Source: Methylophilus sp. TWE2 (GTDB lineage: Bacteria; Pseudomonadota; Gammaproteobacteria; Burkholderiales; Methylophilaceae). Taken from it: 64,000 nucleotides of DNA. This document shows positions 38,248 through 50,300 of the stretch, one piece after another (position 1 is the stretch's first letter; every line of letters begins with the position of its first letter). The notes below the pieces were generated by a model that was not told where the DNA came from, ran no database searches, and saw only the letters and a program-made list of their open reading frames with translations. The translations under genes were made by a program, and so were the position numbers. The stretch spans positions 496,001-560,000 of the forward strand of contig NZ_CP012020.1 in the NCBI RefSeq assembly GCF_001183865.1, in the 5' to 3' direction.

Positions 38248-39443
38248 ATCATGGCAAAAGGCAAATTTGAACGTACCAAGCCACACGTGAACGTTGGTAC
38301 GATTGGTCACGTTGACCACGGTAAGACAACATTGACAGCGGCGATTACAACCGTGTTGACAAAGAAATTTGGCGGCGAAGCAAAAGCTTACGACCAAATT
38401 GACGCGGCACCAGAAGAAAAAGCTCGTGGTATTACCATTAATACAGCCCACGTTGAGTACGAGACTGCTACTCGTCACTACGCACACGTTGACTGCCCAG
38501 GCCACGCTGACTATGTTAAAAACATGATTACCGGTGCTGCCCAGATGGACGGCGCGATCCTGGTATGTTCAGCTGCTGACGGCCCTATGCCACAAACACG
38601 TGAGCACATCCTGTTGGCCCGCCAAGTTGGCGTACCATACATCGTTGTGTTCCTGAACAAAGCGGACATGGTTGATGACGCTGAGTTGTTGGAGTTGGTT
38701 GAGATGGAAGTGCGTGACTTGCTGAGCAAGTACGACTTCCCAGGTGACGACACCCCAATCATCAAAGGTTCTGCTAAATTGGCCCTGGAAGGTGACCAGT
38801 CAGAAATCGGCGAGCCAGCGATCTTCGCATTGGCTGATGCATTGGATAGCTACATCCCAACGCCAGAGCGTGCCATCGACGGTACCTTCCTGATGCCAGT
38901 AGAAGATGTATTCTCTATCTCTGGTCGTGGTACTGTTGTTACAGGCCGTGTTGAGCGTGGTATCGTTAAAGTCGGCGACGAAATCGAAATCGTTGGTCTG
39001 AAACCAACCTTGAAAACCACCTGTACTGGTGTTGAAATGTTCCGTAAACTGCTGGACCAAGGTCAAGCAGGTGACAACGTAGGCGTACTGTTGCGTGGTA
39101 CTAAGCGTGAAGAAGTTGAGCGTGGTCAAGTGTTGGCTAAATCTGGTTCTATCAAACCACACACCAAGTTCACAGCTGAGATCTACGTGTTGGGTAAAGA
39201 TGAAGGTGGTCGTCATACGCCATTCTTCAACGGCTACCGTCCACAGTTCTACTTCCGTACCACTGACGTGACTGGTGCAGTTGAGTTGCCAGCAGGTACC
39301 GAGATGGTGATGCCAGGTGATAACGTATCTATCACAGTAACTTTGATCGCGCCTATCGCGATGGAAGATGGTCTGCGTTTCGCGATTCGTGAAGGTGGTC
39401 GTACCGTTGGTGCTGGCGTTGTTGCCAAAATCATCGAGTAATT
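38248..39443 (+). repeat. Direct repeat: tuf copy 1
   Basis: The stretch of about 1.2 kb from three bases before the ATG to two bases after the stop appears identical to 54943-56138. Similarity ends abruptly at both sides, as expected from gene conversion limited to the coding region. Confidence 0.9.
38251..39441 (+). CDS. tuf: Elongation factor Tu, copy 1
   Basis: GTPase that brings aminoacyl-tRNA to the ribosome. The 396 residues show G1 GHVDHGKTT (19-27), [14 protein letters not shown] and the C-terminal barrels ending [11 protein letters not shown]. The DNA is identical to copy 2 at 54946 over the whole coding region. It follows four tRNAs, as tufB does in E. coli, and is probably cotranscribed with them. 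A hairpin follows before tRNA-Trp. Confidence 0.98.
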   Translation: MAKGKFERTKPHVNVGTIGHVDHGKTTLTAAITTVLTKKFGGEAKAYDQIDAAPEEKARGITINTAHVEYETATRHYAHVDCPGHADYVKNMITGAAQMDGAILVCSAADGPMPQTREHILLARQVGVPYIVVFLNKADMVDDAELLELVEMEVRDLLSKYDFPGDDTPIIKGSAKLALEGDQSEIGEPAIFALADALDSYIPTPERAIDGTFLMPVEDVFSISGRGTVVTGRVERGIVKVGDEIEIVGLKPTLKTTCTGVEMFRKLLDQGQAGDNVGVLLRGTKREEVERGQVLAKSGSIKPHTKFTAEIYVLGKDEGGRHTPFFNGYRPQFYFRTTDVTGAVELPAGTEMVMPGDNVSITVTLIAPIAMEDGLRFAIREGGRTVGAGVVAKIIE

Positions 39444-39455
39444 GTTGATGTAAAT

Positions 39456-39485
39456 GAAAGCTGCGCTACAACCCGTGCAGCTTTC
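39456..39485 (+). terminator. Hairpin after tuf copy 1
   Basis: A 9-bp stem GAAAGCTGC/GCAGCTTTC has a 12-base loop; a short ACTTT follows. The weak T-run suggests partial termination or processing before tRNA-Trp. Confidence 0.6.
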
Positions 39486-39499
39486 ACTTTAAAGAGTAC

Positions 39500-39575
39500 A
39501 GGCCAATAGCTCAATTGGTAGAGTATCGGTCTCCAAAACCGAGGGTTGGGGGTTCGAGACCCTCTTGGCCTGCCA
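39500..39575 (+). tRNA. tRNA-Trp (anticodon CCA)
   Basis: A 76-base cloverleaf with acceptor AGGCCAA/TTGGCCT, anticodon loop CTCCAAA, encoded CCA. It sits 43 bases before secE. Confidence 0.97.
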
Positions 39576-39618
39576 AACACCCAGAATGGTCTGTGGTGTA
39601 AATCATAAAGTTAAGTAT

Positions 39619-39966
39619 ATGATCGATAAAATCAAACTGGCTTTATCCCTGTTGTTACTAGCTTTAGGGATCGCCGGTTTTTATCTTTTTGAAGATAAAG
39701 CAATGGTTGTCAGGATACTTGCCGTATTGGCAGGTATTGTCGCGTCTGTTGCAGTCGCGTGGACTGCGCCGCAAGGTAAGCAGGCGCTGGTTTTCTTTAA
39801 TGAGTCTGTTGCTGAAGCCAAGCGTGTAGTATGGCCTACGCGTCAGGAAACCATGCAAACGACACTGGCTGTTGTCGTGCTGGTCGTGATCATGGCTGCT
39901 TTTTTGGCGTTGGTGGACATCAGTTTTGCCTACATGGTGCAATGGATTATGGGTAGAGGTGCTTAA
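39619..39966 (+). CDS. secE: Preprotein translocase subunit SecE
   Basis: Essential inner-membrane subunit of SecYEG. The 115 residues carry three hydrophobic helices, as in E. coli, and the conserved cytosolic [19 protein letters not shown]. The frame opens at 39565 inside tRNA-Trp, but ATG 39619 gives MIDKIKLAL and is the first start outside the tRNA. nusG begins at the last base of its stop (TAATG). Confidence 0.95.
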   Translation: MIDKIKLALSLLLLALGIAGFYLFEDKAMVVRILAVLAGIVASVAVAWTAPQGKQALVFFNESVAEAKRVVWPTRQETMQTTLAVVVLVVIMAAFLALVDISFAYMVQWIMGRGA

Positions 39967-40502
39967 TGGCTATGCGTTGGTATGCAGTTCAGGCCTTCTC
40001 CGGCATGGAGAAATCCGTCAAGGCCGGTTTGGAGGAGCGCGTCGCAAGATCGAATATCCCAGATCAGTTCGGTGACATTCTGGTGCCGGTAGAAGAGGTG
40101 ATTGAGTTGAAAAATGGTCAGAAGACCATTTCTGAGCGTCGCTTGTATCCAGGTTATGTCTTGGTGCAAATGGAAATGACTGACGAAAGCTGGCACTTGG
40201 TAAGAAGTACACCCCGTGTCACTTCATTTATCGGTGGGACAGCACAGCGTCCGACTCCGATCAAGGATAAAGAAGTGGAGATCATTCTGCGTCGTATGGA
40301 TGACAGCAAGTCTAATCCAACGCAGAAAATGACCTTTGAAAAAGGTGAGAGCGTACGTGTGGTTGACGGCCCATTCAAAGACTTCTCTGGCAGTGTCGAA
40401 GAAGTGAATTACGATAAAAACAAACTGCGTGTTTCCGTGGTCATTTTTGGCCGGGCAACACCGGTGGAACTGGATTTTGCGCAGGTAGAAAAAGAAGTCT
40501 AG
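39966..40502 (+). CDS. nusG: Transcription antitermination factor NusG
   Basis: Binds RNA polymerase and links it to Rho or to the ribosome. The 178 residues have the NGN domain start [38 protein letters not shown], and the C-terminal KOW motif [19 protein letters not shown]. It is coupled to secE. Confidence 0.97.
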   Translation: MAMRWYAVQAFSGMEKSVKAGLEERVARSNIPDQFGDILVPVEEVIELKNGQKTISERRLYPGYVLVQMEMTDESWHLVRSTPRVTSFIGGTAQRPTPIKDKEVEIILRRMDDSKSNPTQKMTFEKGESVRVVDGPFKDFSGSVEEVNYDKNKLRVSVVIFGRATPVELDFAQVEKEV

Positions 40503-40591
40503 TTGCGCACTGGTCGGCTGCTTTTACTGGCAGTCGATATTTTTAACGGGGAGCCTGTTAAAGGCGCTATTACCCATTTTAGGAGTCAAAT
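40503..40591 (+). promoter_or_regulatory. rplK leader, candidate L1-binding site
   Basis: This 89-base leader contains GGGAGCCTGTTAAAGGCGC before the SD AGGAG. In other bacteria L1 represses rplKA by binding a 23S-like motif here. The match is by position and general look only. Confidence 0.35.
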
Positions 40592-41023
40592 ATGGCAAAG
40601 AAAGTCATTGGCTACATCAAGCTGCAGATCCCTGCAGGTAAAGCCAACCCAAGCCCACCAGTTGGTCCAGCACTCGGTCAGCGTGGTCTGAATATCATGG
40701 AATTCTGTAAAGCGTTTAACGCGGCAACACAAGGCGTTGAACCAGGTCTGCCTATCCCAGTGGTGATCACTGCGTTTGCAGACAAGAGCTTCACTTTCGT
40801 GATGAAAACCCCACCAGCAACCGTGCTGATCAAAAAAGCGGCCAAGCTGGAAAAAGGTTCTGCACGTCCACATACAGACAAGGTTGGCAAGATTACTCGT
40901 GCGCAAGCTGAAGAAATTGCTAAAACAAAACAGCCTGACCTGACGGCTGCTGACCTGGATGCCGCTGTACGCACCATTGCTGGTAGCGCACGCAGCATGG
41001 GTATCGAAGTGGAGGGTGTATAA
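40592..41023 (+). CDS. rplK: 50S ribosomal protein L11
   Basis: Part of the GTPase-associated centre of the 50S subunit. The 143 residues have the family start [20 protein letters not shown] and [20 protein letters not shown]. rplA follows at once (ATG 41025). Confidence 0.98.
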   Translation: MAKKVIGYIKLQIPAGKANPSPPVGPALGQRGLNIMEFCKAFNAATQGVEPGLPIPVVITAFADKSFTFVMKTPPATVLIKKAAKLEKGSARPHTDKVGKITRAQAEEIAKTKQPDLTAADLDAAVRTIAGSARSMGIEVEGV

Positions 41024-41024
41024 C

Positions 41025-41711
41025 ATGGCGAAAAGAATTGATACGTTGCGCGCGAAAATCGATCGCAACAAGCTGTACCCGGTGGTTGACGCACTGAATC
41101 TTGTGAAAGAAGGCGCGACTGCCAAATTTAACGAGTCAGTAGATGCAGTGATTAACCTGGGTATCGATCCACGTAAATCTGACCAGCTCGTTCGCGGTGC
41201 TATCGTATTGCCTAACGGTACTGGTAAATCCGTACGCGTAGCCGTATTTGCACAAGGTGCGCAAGCTGAAGCGGCTAAAGCAGCTGGCGCTGACATCGTT
41301 GGTTTTGAAGACCTGGCTGAGCAAGTGAAAGGCGGTATGCTGGACTTCGACGTGGCGATCGCGACACCGGATGCAATGCGGATCGTGGGTGCTCTGGGTC
41401 AAGTGTTGGGTCCACGTGGTTTGATGCCAAACCCAAAAGTGGGTACCGTGACACCAGACGCAGCCACTGCGGTAAAAAATGCTAAAGCCGGTCAAGTACA
41501 ATACCGTACTGACAAAGGTGGTATCGTACACTGCACGATTGGTCGTGCTTCATTCACTGTTGAGCAATTGCAAGGCAACCTGTCTGCATTGATCGAAGCT
41601 TTGAACAAAGCCAAACCAGCGAGCTCAAAAGGTGTATACCTGAAGAAATTGTCCGTCTCCAGCACCATGGGTCCTGGTGTACGTGTCGACCAAGCTTCAG
41701 TAGCAGCTTAA
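41025..41711 (+). CDS. rplA: 50S ribosomal protein L1
   Basis: L1 stalk protein, 228 residues. The start [20 protein letters not shown] and the signature [19 protein letters not shown] are clear. The frame is open from 40959 within rplK, but ATG 41025 is the family start. Probably also the repressor of its own operon. Confidence 0.98.
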   Translation: MAKRIDTLRAKIDRNKLYPVVDALNLVKEGATAKFNESVDAVINLGIDPRKSDQLVRGAIVLPNGTGKSVRVAVFAQGAQAEAAKAAGADIVGFEDLAEQVKGGMLDFDVAIATPDAMRIVGALGQVLGPRGLMPNPKVGTVTPDAATAVKNAKAGQVQYRTDKGGIVHCTIGRASFTVEQLQGNLSALIEALNKAKPASSKGVYLKKLSVSSTMGPGVRVDQASVAA

Positions 41712-41986
41712 GCATTGAATCAAGTCCCGGTCCATTGCTGGATCGGGCAAGTACTTTGGGCTTGAGTGTTTATGCAATTTTGTAAGCACTCAAGAGCATC
41801 AAAGACCGTTGGTGGTTAACTTAATTGAGAATTGAATGCAGATGGGTGAGTGATCCTCTGTTTGCAGCAGTTTGAAACCAACGCAGATGGCGATCCCCAA
41901 CACAGGATATATCCATGCCCTGCACAAGGACGCCGTGAGTGGCCCGGGATTTTTCTGGGCTTTCATTAACGGAAGGAGAACAGACC
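41712..41986 (+). promoter_or_regulatory. rplJL leader region (L10 leader)
   Basis: A 275-base non-coding stretch between rplA and rplJ, where the L10-L12 complex binds its mRNA in other bacteria. Early hairpin CCCGGTCC/GGATCGGG at about 41727-41749. A second GC-rich hairpin GCCCGGGA/TCTGGGC lies at 41943-41961 just before the rplJ SD GGAAGGAG. No sigma-70 promoter is obvious to me. Confidence 0.55.
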
Positions 41987-42484
41987 TTGAGTCTTAATCT
42001 TACAGAGAAAAAAGAAGTCGTTGCCGAGGTGGCTGCTCAAGTAGCTAACGCACAAGCAATCGTACTTGCAGAGTATCGTGGTATTGGCGTAGCCAATATG
42101 ACGAAACTGCGTGCTGATGCACGTAATGCAGGTGTGTATCTGCGTGTGTTGAAAAACACCCTGGTTCGTCGTGCAGTAGAAGGTACGCCTTTTGCAGCAT
42201 TGGCTGACGACATGGTTGGGCCACTGGTATACGGTATTTCTGCCGATCCAGTAGCAGCTGCCAAAGTATTGAATAATTTCGCCAAAGAAAACGAATTGTT
42301 CGTACTGAAAGCGGGTGCAATGCCTAATGAGCGTCTTGATGTTGCTGGCGTACAAGCGTTGGCATCTACATTGAGCCGTGATGAGTTGCTGTCCAAACTG
42401 GCTGGCATGCTCAACGAAATCCCAACCAAGTTTGCTCGTGCCGTTGCAGCAGTACGCGACGAAAAAGAAAAGCAAGCGGCTTAA
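41987..42484 (+). CDS. rplJ: 50S ribosomal protein L10
   Basis: Anchors L7/L12 dimers on the ribosome stalk. The 165 residues read [20 protein letters not shown] from TTG 41987, matching E. coli MALNLQDK. The frame is open 48 bases earlier, but that part covers the SD GGAAGGAG (41971-41978). The C-terminal helix for L12 binding is present. Confidence 0.96.
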   Translation: MSLNLTEKKEVVAEVAAQVANAQAIVLAEYRGIGVANMTKLRADARNAGVYLRVLKNTLVRRAVEGTPFAALADDMVGPLVYGISADPVAAAKVLNNFAKENELFVLKAGAMPNERLDVAGVQALASTLSRDELLSKLAGMLNEIPTKFARAVAAVRDEKEKQAA

Positions 42485-42517
42485 TTTTTAATCAAAATAT
42501 TTTAGGAAATTTATATC

Positions 42518-42898
42518 ATGGCAATTTCTAATGCTGACATCTTAGATGCAATCGGTGGCATGACCGTATTGGAACTGACTGCATTCATCAAAGAAATCGA
42601 AGAGAAGTTTGGTGTTTCTGCTGCTGCGGTTGCAGTTGCTGCTGGCGGCGCTGCTGCGGGCGGTGCTGCTCCAGCTGCTGCTGAGCAAACTGAGTTCAAC
42701 GTGATCTTGAACGGCGCTGGCGACAACAAAGTTAGCGTGATTAAAGCAGTTCGTGAACTGACTGGCCTGGGCTTGAAAGAAGCTAAAGACCTGGTTGACG
42801 GTGCACCAAAAGCAGTTAAAGAAGGCGTAAGCAAGGCTGACGCTGAAGCAGCTGTGAAGAAATTGATCGAAGCGGGCGCAACTGCTGAGATGAAATAA
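42518..42898 (+). CDS. rplL: 50S ribosomal protein L7/L12
   Basis: Stalk protein that recruits translation factors. The 126 residues have an N-terminal dimer domain, an Ala/Gly-rich hinge ([18 protein letters not shown]) and the C-terminal core [23 protein letters not shown]. It ends just before a palindrome and a hairpin that separate it from rpoB. Confidence 0.98.
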   Translation: MAISNADILDAIGGMTVLELTAFIKEIEEKFGVSAAAVAVAAGGAAAGGAAPAAAEQTEFNVILNGAGDNKVSVIKAVRELTGLGLKEAKDLVDGAPKAVKEGVSKADAEAAVKKLIEAGATAEMK

Positions 42899-42913
42899 TT
42901 CACAATTGTGAAT
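42898..42913. repeat. 16-bp perfect palindrome after rplL
   Basis: ATTCACAATTGTGAAT overlaps the end of the rplL stop codon. It could be a protein-binding site or simply the foot of the RNA structure that follows. Confidence 0.6.
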
Positions 42914-42920
42914 CTGGCTG

Positions 42921-42942
42921 GGCTGACGGGAGACCGTCGGCC
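42921..42942 (+). terminator. rplL-rpoB attenuator-like hairpin
   Basis: A 9-bp GC-rich stem GGCTGACGG/CCGTCGGCC (one G-U) has a GAGA tetraloop and no T-run. E. coli has a partial terminator and RNase III site at this place. The remaining 200 bases to rpoB show no clear promoter. Confidence 0.5.
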
Positions 42943-43141
42943 TTCGCCATTTCTAGCGATACAGATTGTGAGTAGACAATTATTGCTAGCGTAGGTGTTG
43001 TAAAAGGTGTGTTGTGGCCGCATATAGTTAGACCAGTTGGCTAATTAAGTGGCTGTTTTTAAATGCGAAGTTAGATGTCAAAACATTGCAGTGGATGAAA
43101 AGTGTTTTGTCTTCTACCCTCAAAAAATTTCAGGAGACGCT

Positions 43142-46100
43142 ATGAGCTATTCCTTTACCGAAAAGAAACGCATCCGCAAAAGCTTTGCCAAGCGTGACAG
43201 CGTTCAAGAGGTGCCTTACCTGCTGGCCATGCAGTTGGAATCCTACAAATCATTCCTGCAGGAAAATGTTCCAGTTGATCAGCGTAAAAATGAAGGTCTG
43301 GAATCTACTTTCCGTTCCATTTTCCCGATTGTCAGCCATTCCGAGAATGCACGTCTGGATTATGTGAGCTACCAATTAGGCGCAGAGCCGTTTGACGTCA
43401 AAGAATGTCAGCAACGCGGCCTGACTTACGCCGTACCATTGCGCGTCAAAGTACGTTTGACCATCATGGACCGTGAGGCGTCCAAACCAACCGTTAAAGA
43501 AGTGAAAGAGCAAGAAGTGTACATGGGTGAATTGCCACTCATGACCGAGAACGGGTCTTTCATCATCAACGGTACCGAGCGAGTGATTGTCTCCCAGTTG
43601 CACCGCAGCCCGGGCGTATTCTTTGAGCATGATCGCGGTAAAACCCATAGCTCCGGTAAATTGCTGTTCTCCGCACGCATCATTCCTTACCGTGGTTCGT
43701 GGTTGGACTTTGAGTTTGACCCGAAAGATTACCTGTACTTCCGTGTAGACCGTCGCCGCAAAATGCCAGTGACCATCTTGCTGAAGGCATTGGGCTATAC
43801 ACCAGAACAAATCCTGGAAACATTCCACGACACCGACACTTTCCACATTGGCCCTAAAGGCGTGGAATTTGAGTTGGTGGCTGACCGCTTGCGTGGCGAA
43901 GTGGCCAAATTTGATATTACTGACAAAGACGGTAACGTTCTGGTTGCCAAAGACAAGCGTATTACTGTCAAACATATTCGTGATATCGAAAAAGCGGGCG
44001 TGAAAACCATGTCCGTGCCGACCGATTTCATGATGGGTCGCGCCATTGCCAAAAATATTATTGACACAGAAACCGGTGAGTTGATTGCCAATGCTAATGA
44101 TGAATTAACACCATCATTGCTGGAAAAACTGGTCGCGTCCAAGATCAATCAAATCGACACCATTTACACCAATGATCTGGATCACGGTAACTTCATTTCG
44201 CAAACGCTGCGTAGTGATGAAATTCCTGACCAGTACAGTGCGCGTGTGGCGATTTACCGCATGATGCGCCCAGGCGAACCACCCACCGAAGAAGCGGTTG
44301 AGGCGTTGTTTAAAGGCTTGTTCTTCACAGAAGACCGTTACGATTTGTCTGTGGTCGGCCGTATGAAGTTCAACCGTCGCGCTTACCCAAGCAAACTGGA
44401 AGAGCGCACTGCAACCTGGATGCGCCGTTTCTATGAAAAGGTCGGCCCACAAGGCGACACGGGCAGCAATGTACTGTCTAACGAAGATATCCTGGCCGTG
44501 ATTGGCGTGTTGATCGAGTTGCGCAATGGCCGTGGCGAGATCGATGACATTGATCACTTGGGTAACCGCCGTATCCGTTCCGTGGGTGAATTGGCTGAAA
44601 ACCAGTTCCGTGCCGGATTGGTGCGTGTTGAGCGTGCAGTGAAAGAACGTCTGTCTCAAGCTGAGTCAGAAAACCTGATGCCGCATGACTTAATTAATGC
44701 CAAACCAGTATCGAGCGCGATCCGTGAATTCTTCGGTTCCAGCCAGTTGTCACAGTTTATGGACCAGACCAACCCATTGTCCGAGATTACGCACAAACGC
44801 CGTATCTCAGCCCTGGGCCCAGGCGGCTTGACCCGTGAGCGTGCCGGTTTTGAAGTGCGTGACGTACATACGACCCACTATGGCCGTGTATGTCCAATCG
44901 AAACGCCAGAAGGTCCAAACATTGGTTTGATCAACTCACTGGCGCTTTATGCCCGTACTAACGAATACGGTTTCCTGGAAACCCCCTATCGTTTGGTTGA
45001 AGATAACAAGGTGTCAGGCAAGATTGATTACTTGTCGGCGATTGAAGAGAGCCAGTATGTAATCGCCCAGGCGAACACCGAAGTGGCTAAAGACGGCGGC
45101 TTCAAGGAAGACCTGATTTCTGCGCGTTTCCACAATGAATTCACCATGACACAACCTGAGCGCGTGCAGTATATGGACGTGGCGCCGGGCCAGATCGTGT
45201 CTGTAGCGGCTTCATTGATTCCGTTCCTGGAACACGATGACGCGAACCGTGCCTTGATGGGCGCCAACATGCAACGTCAAGCGGTGCCATGTCTGCGTGC
45301 TGAAAAAGCCGTGGTCGGTACTGGTATTGAGCGTACCGTGGCGGTTGACTCTGGTACTGTCGTAACAGCACGCCGTGGCGGTGTCGTGGATTACGTCGAC
45401 TCTGGTCGTATTGTGATCCGTGTACACGATGCTGAAGCGCAAGCGGGCGAAGTGGGTGTGGATATCTACAACCTGACCAAGTACACACGTTCTAACCAGA
45501 ACACCAACATCAATCAGCGTCCGCTGGTCAAAGTAGGCGATATCATTGCCCGCGGTGACGTGGTAGCAGATGGTGCGTCTACCGATATGGGCGAATTGGC
45601 CCTCGGCCAGAACATGCTGGTAGGCTTTATGCCGTGGAACGGTTACAACTACGAAGACTCGATCCTAATCTCCGAGCGCGTCGTGGCGGATGACCGTTAC
45701 ACGTCTATCCACATTGAAGAACTGTCAGTGGTGGCACGTGATACCAAGCTGGGACCTGAGGAGATTACCCGTGATATTTCAAACCTGTCCGAGCGCATGC
45801 TGGGCCGTTTGGATGACTCAGGTATTATCTACATTGGTGCTGAAGTCGAAGCCGGTGACGTATTGGTGGGTAAGGTGACGCCAAAAGGTGAAACCACTTT
45901 AACGCCAGAAGAAAAATTGCTACGTGCAATTTTTGGTGAAAAAGCGTCTGACGTAAAAGACACCTCACTGCGCGTACCTTCTGGCATGACCGGTACTGTC
46001 ATCGACGTGCAAGTCTTCACGCGTGAAGGCATAGACCGCGATGCACGTGCGCAGCAGATTATTGATGACCAGTTGTCTCACTATAAGAAAGATCTGGGCG

Positions 46101-47314
46101 ACCAGATGCGTATTGTGGAAGACGATACCTTTGGCCGTATCAGCCGCCTGCTGGTGGGTAAAGCCGCCACCGGTGGTCCTAACAAACTGAAAAAAGGCGA
46201 TACGCTGACCCAGGAATACTTGGAAAGCGTCGGTCGTTATGACTGGTTTGATATCCGTCTGAGCGATGAAGAAGCTGCGCGTCAACTGGAGCAGTTGAAA
46301 GACAGCTTGAGTCAGGCGCGCGTTGAATTCGACAACAAGTTCGAAGAGAAAAAGCGTAAACTGACTCAAGGTGACGAATTGCCACCTGGCGTGCAGAAAA
46401 TGGTTAAGGTTTACCTGGCAGTGAAGCGTCGTATCCAGCCTGGTGACAAAATGGCGGGTCGTCACGGTAACAAGGGTGTGATCTCCAAGATTTGTCCAGT
46501 GGAAGACATGCCCCACATGGCAGACGGTACCCCATTGGACATCGTGTTGAACCCGTTGGGTGTGCCTTCACGTATGAACATTGGCCAGATTCTGGAAACC
46601 CATTTGGGCTGGGCTGCTAAAGGTCTGGGTAAACGCTTGGGCGACATGTTGCAGGCTGAAACCAAAGTGGCAGAAATTCGTGCGTTCCTGGACAAGATCT
46701 ACAACAGCAGCACCGGCAAGAAAGAAGATATTGATGGCCTGACTGACGCTGAAGTGATTGATTTAGCGACTAACCTGAAACACGGTGTGCCGTTCGCGAC
46801 ACCAGTGTTTGACGGTGCTGCCGAGTCTGACATTCGTGCAATGCTGGATCTGGCTTTCCCGGATGATGACGAGCACACCAAGAAATTGCAGTTCCATGCA
46901 GGTAAAACACAGGTCAAACTGTTTGACGGCCGTACCGGTGATGCCTTCGAGCGTCCAGTGACTGTCGGTTACATGCATGTATTGAAACTGCACCACTTGG
47001 TTGATGACAAGATGCACGCACGTTCTACTGGTCCTTACAGCCTGGTGACACAGCAGCCGTTGGGTGGTAAAGCCCAGTTCGGTGGTCAGCGCTTCGGTGA
47101 GATGGAAGTGTGGGCACTGGAAGCGTATGGCGCGTCATACACCTTGCAAGAGATGTTGACCGTGAAATCAGATGACGTGAATGGCCGTACCAAAGTGTAC
47201 GAAAACATCGTCAAAGGTGAGCACAAAATTGATGCGGGTATGCCTGAATCATTCAACGTGTTAGTGAAAGAAATCCGTTCACTGGCCATTGATATTGATT
47301 TGGACCGTAACTAA
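43142..47314 (+). CDS. rpoB: RNA polymerase beta subunit
   Basis: Catalytic core subunit, 1390 residues. ATG 43142 gives [20 protein letters not shown], while the frame opens at 43049. The rifampicin region reads [20 protein letters not shown] and [20 protein letters not shown], wild type at the common resistance positions. The C-terminal [10 protein letters not shown] and [20 protein letters not shown] motifs are intact. 23 bases before rpoC. Confidence 0.98.
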   Translation: MSYSFTEKKRIRKSFAKRDSVQEVPYLLAMQLESYKSFLQENVPVDQRKNEGLESTFRSIFPIVSHSENARLDYVSYQLGAEPFDVKECQQRGLTYAVPLRVKVRLTIMDREASKPTVKEVKEQEVYMGELPLMTENGSFIINGTERVIVSQLHRSPGVFFEHDRGKTHSSGKLLFSARIIPYRGSWLDFEFDPKDYLYFRVDRRRKMPVTILLKALGYTPEQILETFHDTDTFHIGPKGVEFELVADRLRGEVAKFDITDKDGNVLVAKDKRITVKHIRDIEKAGVKTMSVPTDFMMGRAIAKNIIDTETGELIANANDELTPSLLEKLVASKINQIDTIYTNDLDHGNFISQTLRSDEIPDQYSARVAIYRMMRPGEPPTEEAVEALFKGLFFTEDRYDLSVVGRMKFNRRAYPSKLEERTATWMRRFYEKVGPQGDTGSNVLSNEDILAVIGVLIELRNGRGEIDDIDHLGNRRIRSVGELAENQFRAGLVRVERAVKERLSQAESENLMPHDLINAKPVSSAIREFFGSSQLSQFMDQTNPLSEITHKRRISALGPGGLTRERAGFEVRDVHTTHYGRVCPIETPEGPNIGLINSLALYARTNEYGFLETPYRLVEDNKVSGKIDYLSAIEESQYVIAQANTEVAKDGGFKEDLISARFHNEFTMTQPERVQYMDVAPGQIVSVAASLIPFLEHDDANRALMGANMQRQAVPCLRAEKAVVGTGIERTVAVDSGTVVTARRGGVVDYVDSGRIVIRVHDAEAQAGEVGVDIYNLTKYTRSNQNTNINQRPLVKVGDIIARGDVVADGASTDMGELALGQNMLVGFMPWNGYNYEDSILISERVVADDRYTSIHIEELSVVARDTKLGPEEITRDISNLSERMLGRLDDSGIIYIGAEVEAGDVLVGKVTPKGETTLTPEEKLLRAIFGEKASDVKDTSLRVPSGMTGTVIDVQVFTREGIDRDARAQQIIDDQLSHYKKDLGDQMRIVEDDTFGRISRLLVGKAATGGPNKLKKGDTLTQEYLESVGRYDWFDIRLSDEEAARQLEQLKDSLSQARVEFDNKFEEKKRKLTQGDELPPGVQKMVKVYLAVKRRIQPGDKMAGRHGNKGVISKICPVEDMPHMADGTPLDIVLNPLGVPSRMNIGQILETHLGWAAKGLGKRLGDMLQAETKVAEIRAFLDKIYNSSTGKKEDIDGLTDAEVIDLATNLKHGVPFATPVFDGAAESDIRAMLDLAFPDDDEHTKKLQFHAGKTQVKLFDGRTGDAFERPVTVGYMHVLKLHHLVDDKMHARSTGPYSLVTQQPLGGKAQFGGQRFGEMEVWALEAYGASYTLQEMLTVKSDDVNGRTKVYENIVKGEHKIDAGMPESFNVLVKEIRSLAIDIDLDRN

Positions 47315-47337
47315 GCCCTGCCATTAGGAGAGTCTCT

Positions 47338-50300
47338 ATGAAAGCGTTATTAGATTTATTTAAACAGGTTACGCAAGAAGAAGAGTTCGACGCGATCAAG
47401 ATCGCGCTGGCTTCACCTGAAAAAATCCGTTCATGGTCCTATGGCGAAGTGAAAAAGCCAGAAACCATCAACTACCGTACCTTCAAACCAGAGCGGGATG
47501 GTTTGTTCTGCTCCAAGATCTTTGGCCCGATCAAAGATTACGAGTGCTTGTGCGGTAAATACAAGCGTTTGAAGCACCGCGGTGTGATTTGTGAGAAGTG
47601 TGGCGTTGAAGTCACCTTGAGTAAAGTGCGTCGTGAGCGTATGGGCCACATTGAGCTGGCCTCACCAGTGGCGCACATCTGGTTCCTGAAATCCTTGCCT
47701 AGCCGCTTGGGTATGGTGCTGGATATTGCCCTTCGTGACATTGAGCGTGTGTTGTACTTTGAGGCATTCATCGTGATTGATCCAGGCATGACGCCGCTGA
47801 CCCGTGGTCAGTTGCTGACTGAAGATGACTACCTGGCCAAGGTTGAAGAATACGGTGACGAATTCAATGCCGTGATGGGTGCTGAAGCTGTGCGCGAATT
47901 GTTGCGCACCATGGACATTGAGCGCGAAATTGAAACATTGCGTAGCGAACTGTCTGCGACCAGCTCAGAAGCCAAGATCAAGAAGATCGCCAAGCGTCTG
48001 AAAGTATTGGAAGCGTTCCAGAAATCCGGCATCAAGCCTGAGTGGATGATCCTGGAAATCTTGCCAGTGTTGCCACCTGAGTTGCGTCCATTGGTTCCAT
48101 TGGACGGCGGCCGTTTTGCAACGTCTGACCTGAACGACCTGTATCGCCGCGTAATCAACCGTAACAACCGTCTGAAGCGTTTGCTGGAGTTAAAAGCGCC
48201 TGAGATCATCGTCCGTAACGAAAAACGTATGCTGCAGGAAGCTGTAGATTCACTGCTGGACAACGGCCGTCGCGGTAAAGTGATGACGGGTGCTAACAAG
48301 CGTCCGCTGAAATCACTGGCTGACATGATTAAAGGTAAAGGCGGTCGTTTCCGTCAAAACCTGTTGGGTAAACGTGTGGACTACTCCGGCCGTTCCGTGA
48401 TTGTGGTTGGTCCGCAATTGAAACTGCACCAGTGTGGTCTGCCTAAGAAAATGGCGCTGGAACTGTTCAAGCCTTTCATTTTCCACAAGCTGGAAGTATT
48501 AGGTTTGGCAACGACCATCAAGGCAGCGAAGAAGAAAGTGGAAGAGGAAGGACCAGAAGTCTGGGATATCCTGGAAGACGTGATCCGTGAGCATCCGGTG
48601 TTGTTGAACCGTGCGCCTACGCTGCACCGTCTGGGTATCCAGGCCTTTGAACCAGTATTGATCGAAGGTAAAGCGATCCAGTTGCACCCATTGGTGTGTT
48701 CAGCCTTTAACGCCGACTTTGACGGTGACCAGATGGCGGTTCACGTGCCATTGAGCCTGGAAGCACAGATGGAAGCCCGCACCTTGATGCTGGCATCCAA
48801 CAACGTCTTGTCTCCAGCCAATGGCGAACCAATCATTGTGCCGTCACAGGATATCGTGTTGGGTCTGTACTACATGACTCGCGAGAAAGTAGCCGCGCGT
48901 GGTGAAGGCATGATCTTCAGTGATATTAAGGAAGTGCAACGTGTGTACGACCAGGGCCTGATTGATCTGCACGCTAAAGTCACTGTGCGTATCCGTGAAT
49001 TCGAGCTGGATGTCGCTGGCCAGAAGATCGAGAAAATCAACCGTTACACCACCACAGTTGGTCGTGCATTGCTGTCTGAAATCTTGCCACCAGGCTTGCC
49101 ATTCAGCTACATCGATAAGGCACTGAAGAAAAAAGAAATCTCACGCCTGATCAATGCCAGCTTCCGTAAAGTAGGCATCCGTGAAACCGTGATTTTTGCT
49201 GACAAACTGATGTATACCGGTTACTCCTACGCGACTAAAGCAGGTATCTCTATTAGCATCAACGATATGTTGGTGCCGCCAGAGAAAGAGCAGTTGATTG
49301 CTGCTGCTGACGCGGAAGTGAAAGAGATTGAAGATCAATACGTTTCTGGTCTGGTAACTCAGGGTGAGCGTTACAACAAGGTGGTCGACATCTGGGGTCG
49401 TGCCGGTGACAAAGTGGCAGATGCCATGATGAAACAGCTGCGCGAAGAAGATGTGAAAGACGCTGAAGGTAACGTAGTCAAGAAAGACGGTAAAGTTGTA
49501 CGTCAGGAATCATTCAACGCGATTTACATGATGGCCGATTCTGGTGCGCGGGGTTCCGCAGCGCAGGTGCGTCAGCTGGCCGGTATGCGTGGTCTGATGG
49601 CGAAACCTGATGGTTCTATTATTGAAACGCCTATTAAGGCCAACTTCCGTGATGGCCTGAACGTGTTGCAGTACTTTATTTCTACCCACGGTGCGCGTAA
49701 GGGTCTGGCCGATACGGCGCTGAAAACAGCGAACTCCGGTTACCTGACACGACGTCTGGTAGACGTCACGCAAGACTTGGTTGTGACCGAGACAGATTGC
49801 GGTACGACCGAAGGTTTGGTCACCAAGGCCTTGGTAAAAGGCGGTGAAGTGGTTGAGCCATTGCATGACCGTATCCTGGGCCGTACCTCTGCGCTGGATA
49901 TCCTGCATCCTGAAACTCAGGAAGTGGTGTACGAAGCCGGGACATTGCTGGGCGAAGACGAAGTTGAAAAAATCGATGCCCTGGGCATTGATGAAGTCAA
50001 AGTACGTACTGCCCTGACTTGCGATACACGTTATGGTATTTGTGCCAAGTGTTACGGTCGTGACTTAGGTCGCGGCAAGCTGATCAGCATTGGTGAATCT
50101 GTCGGTGTGATTGCTGCGCAGTCCATCGGTGAACCGGGTACACAGTTGACCATGCGTACGTTCCATATCGGTGGTGCGGTATCGCGTGCAGCGTCTGTAT
50201 CACAAGTAGAAAGCAAATCCAACGGTACCGCTGGCTTTACTTCTACCATGCGTTACGTGACCAATTCACGTGGTGAGCAGATCGTCATCTCCCGTAATGG

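Noticed and set aside
42898-42942. Full intrinsic terminator after rplL
   Set aside because: The hairpin has no T-run and rpoB has no clear promoter after it, so it is listed only as an attenuator-like element.
43049-43141. 31-codon N-terminal extension of rpoB
   Set aside because: The ATG at 43142 gives the conserved start [13 protein letters not shown]. The extra part reads as non-conserved leader sequence.
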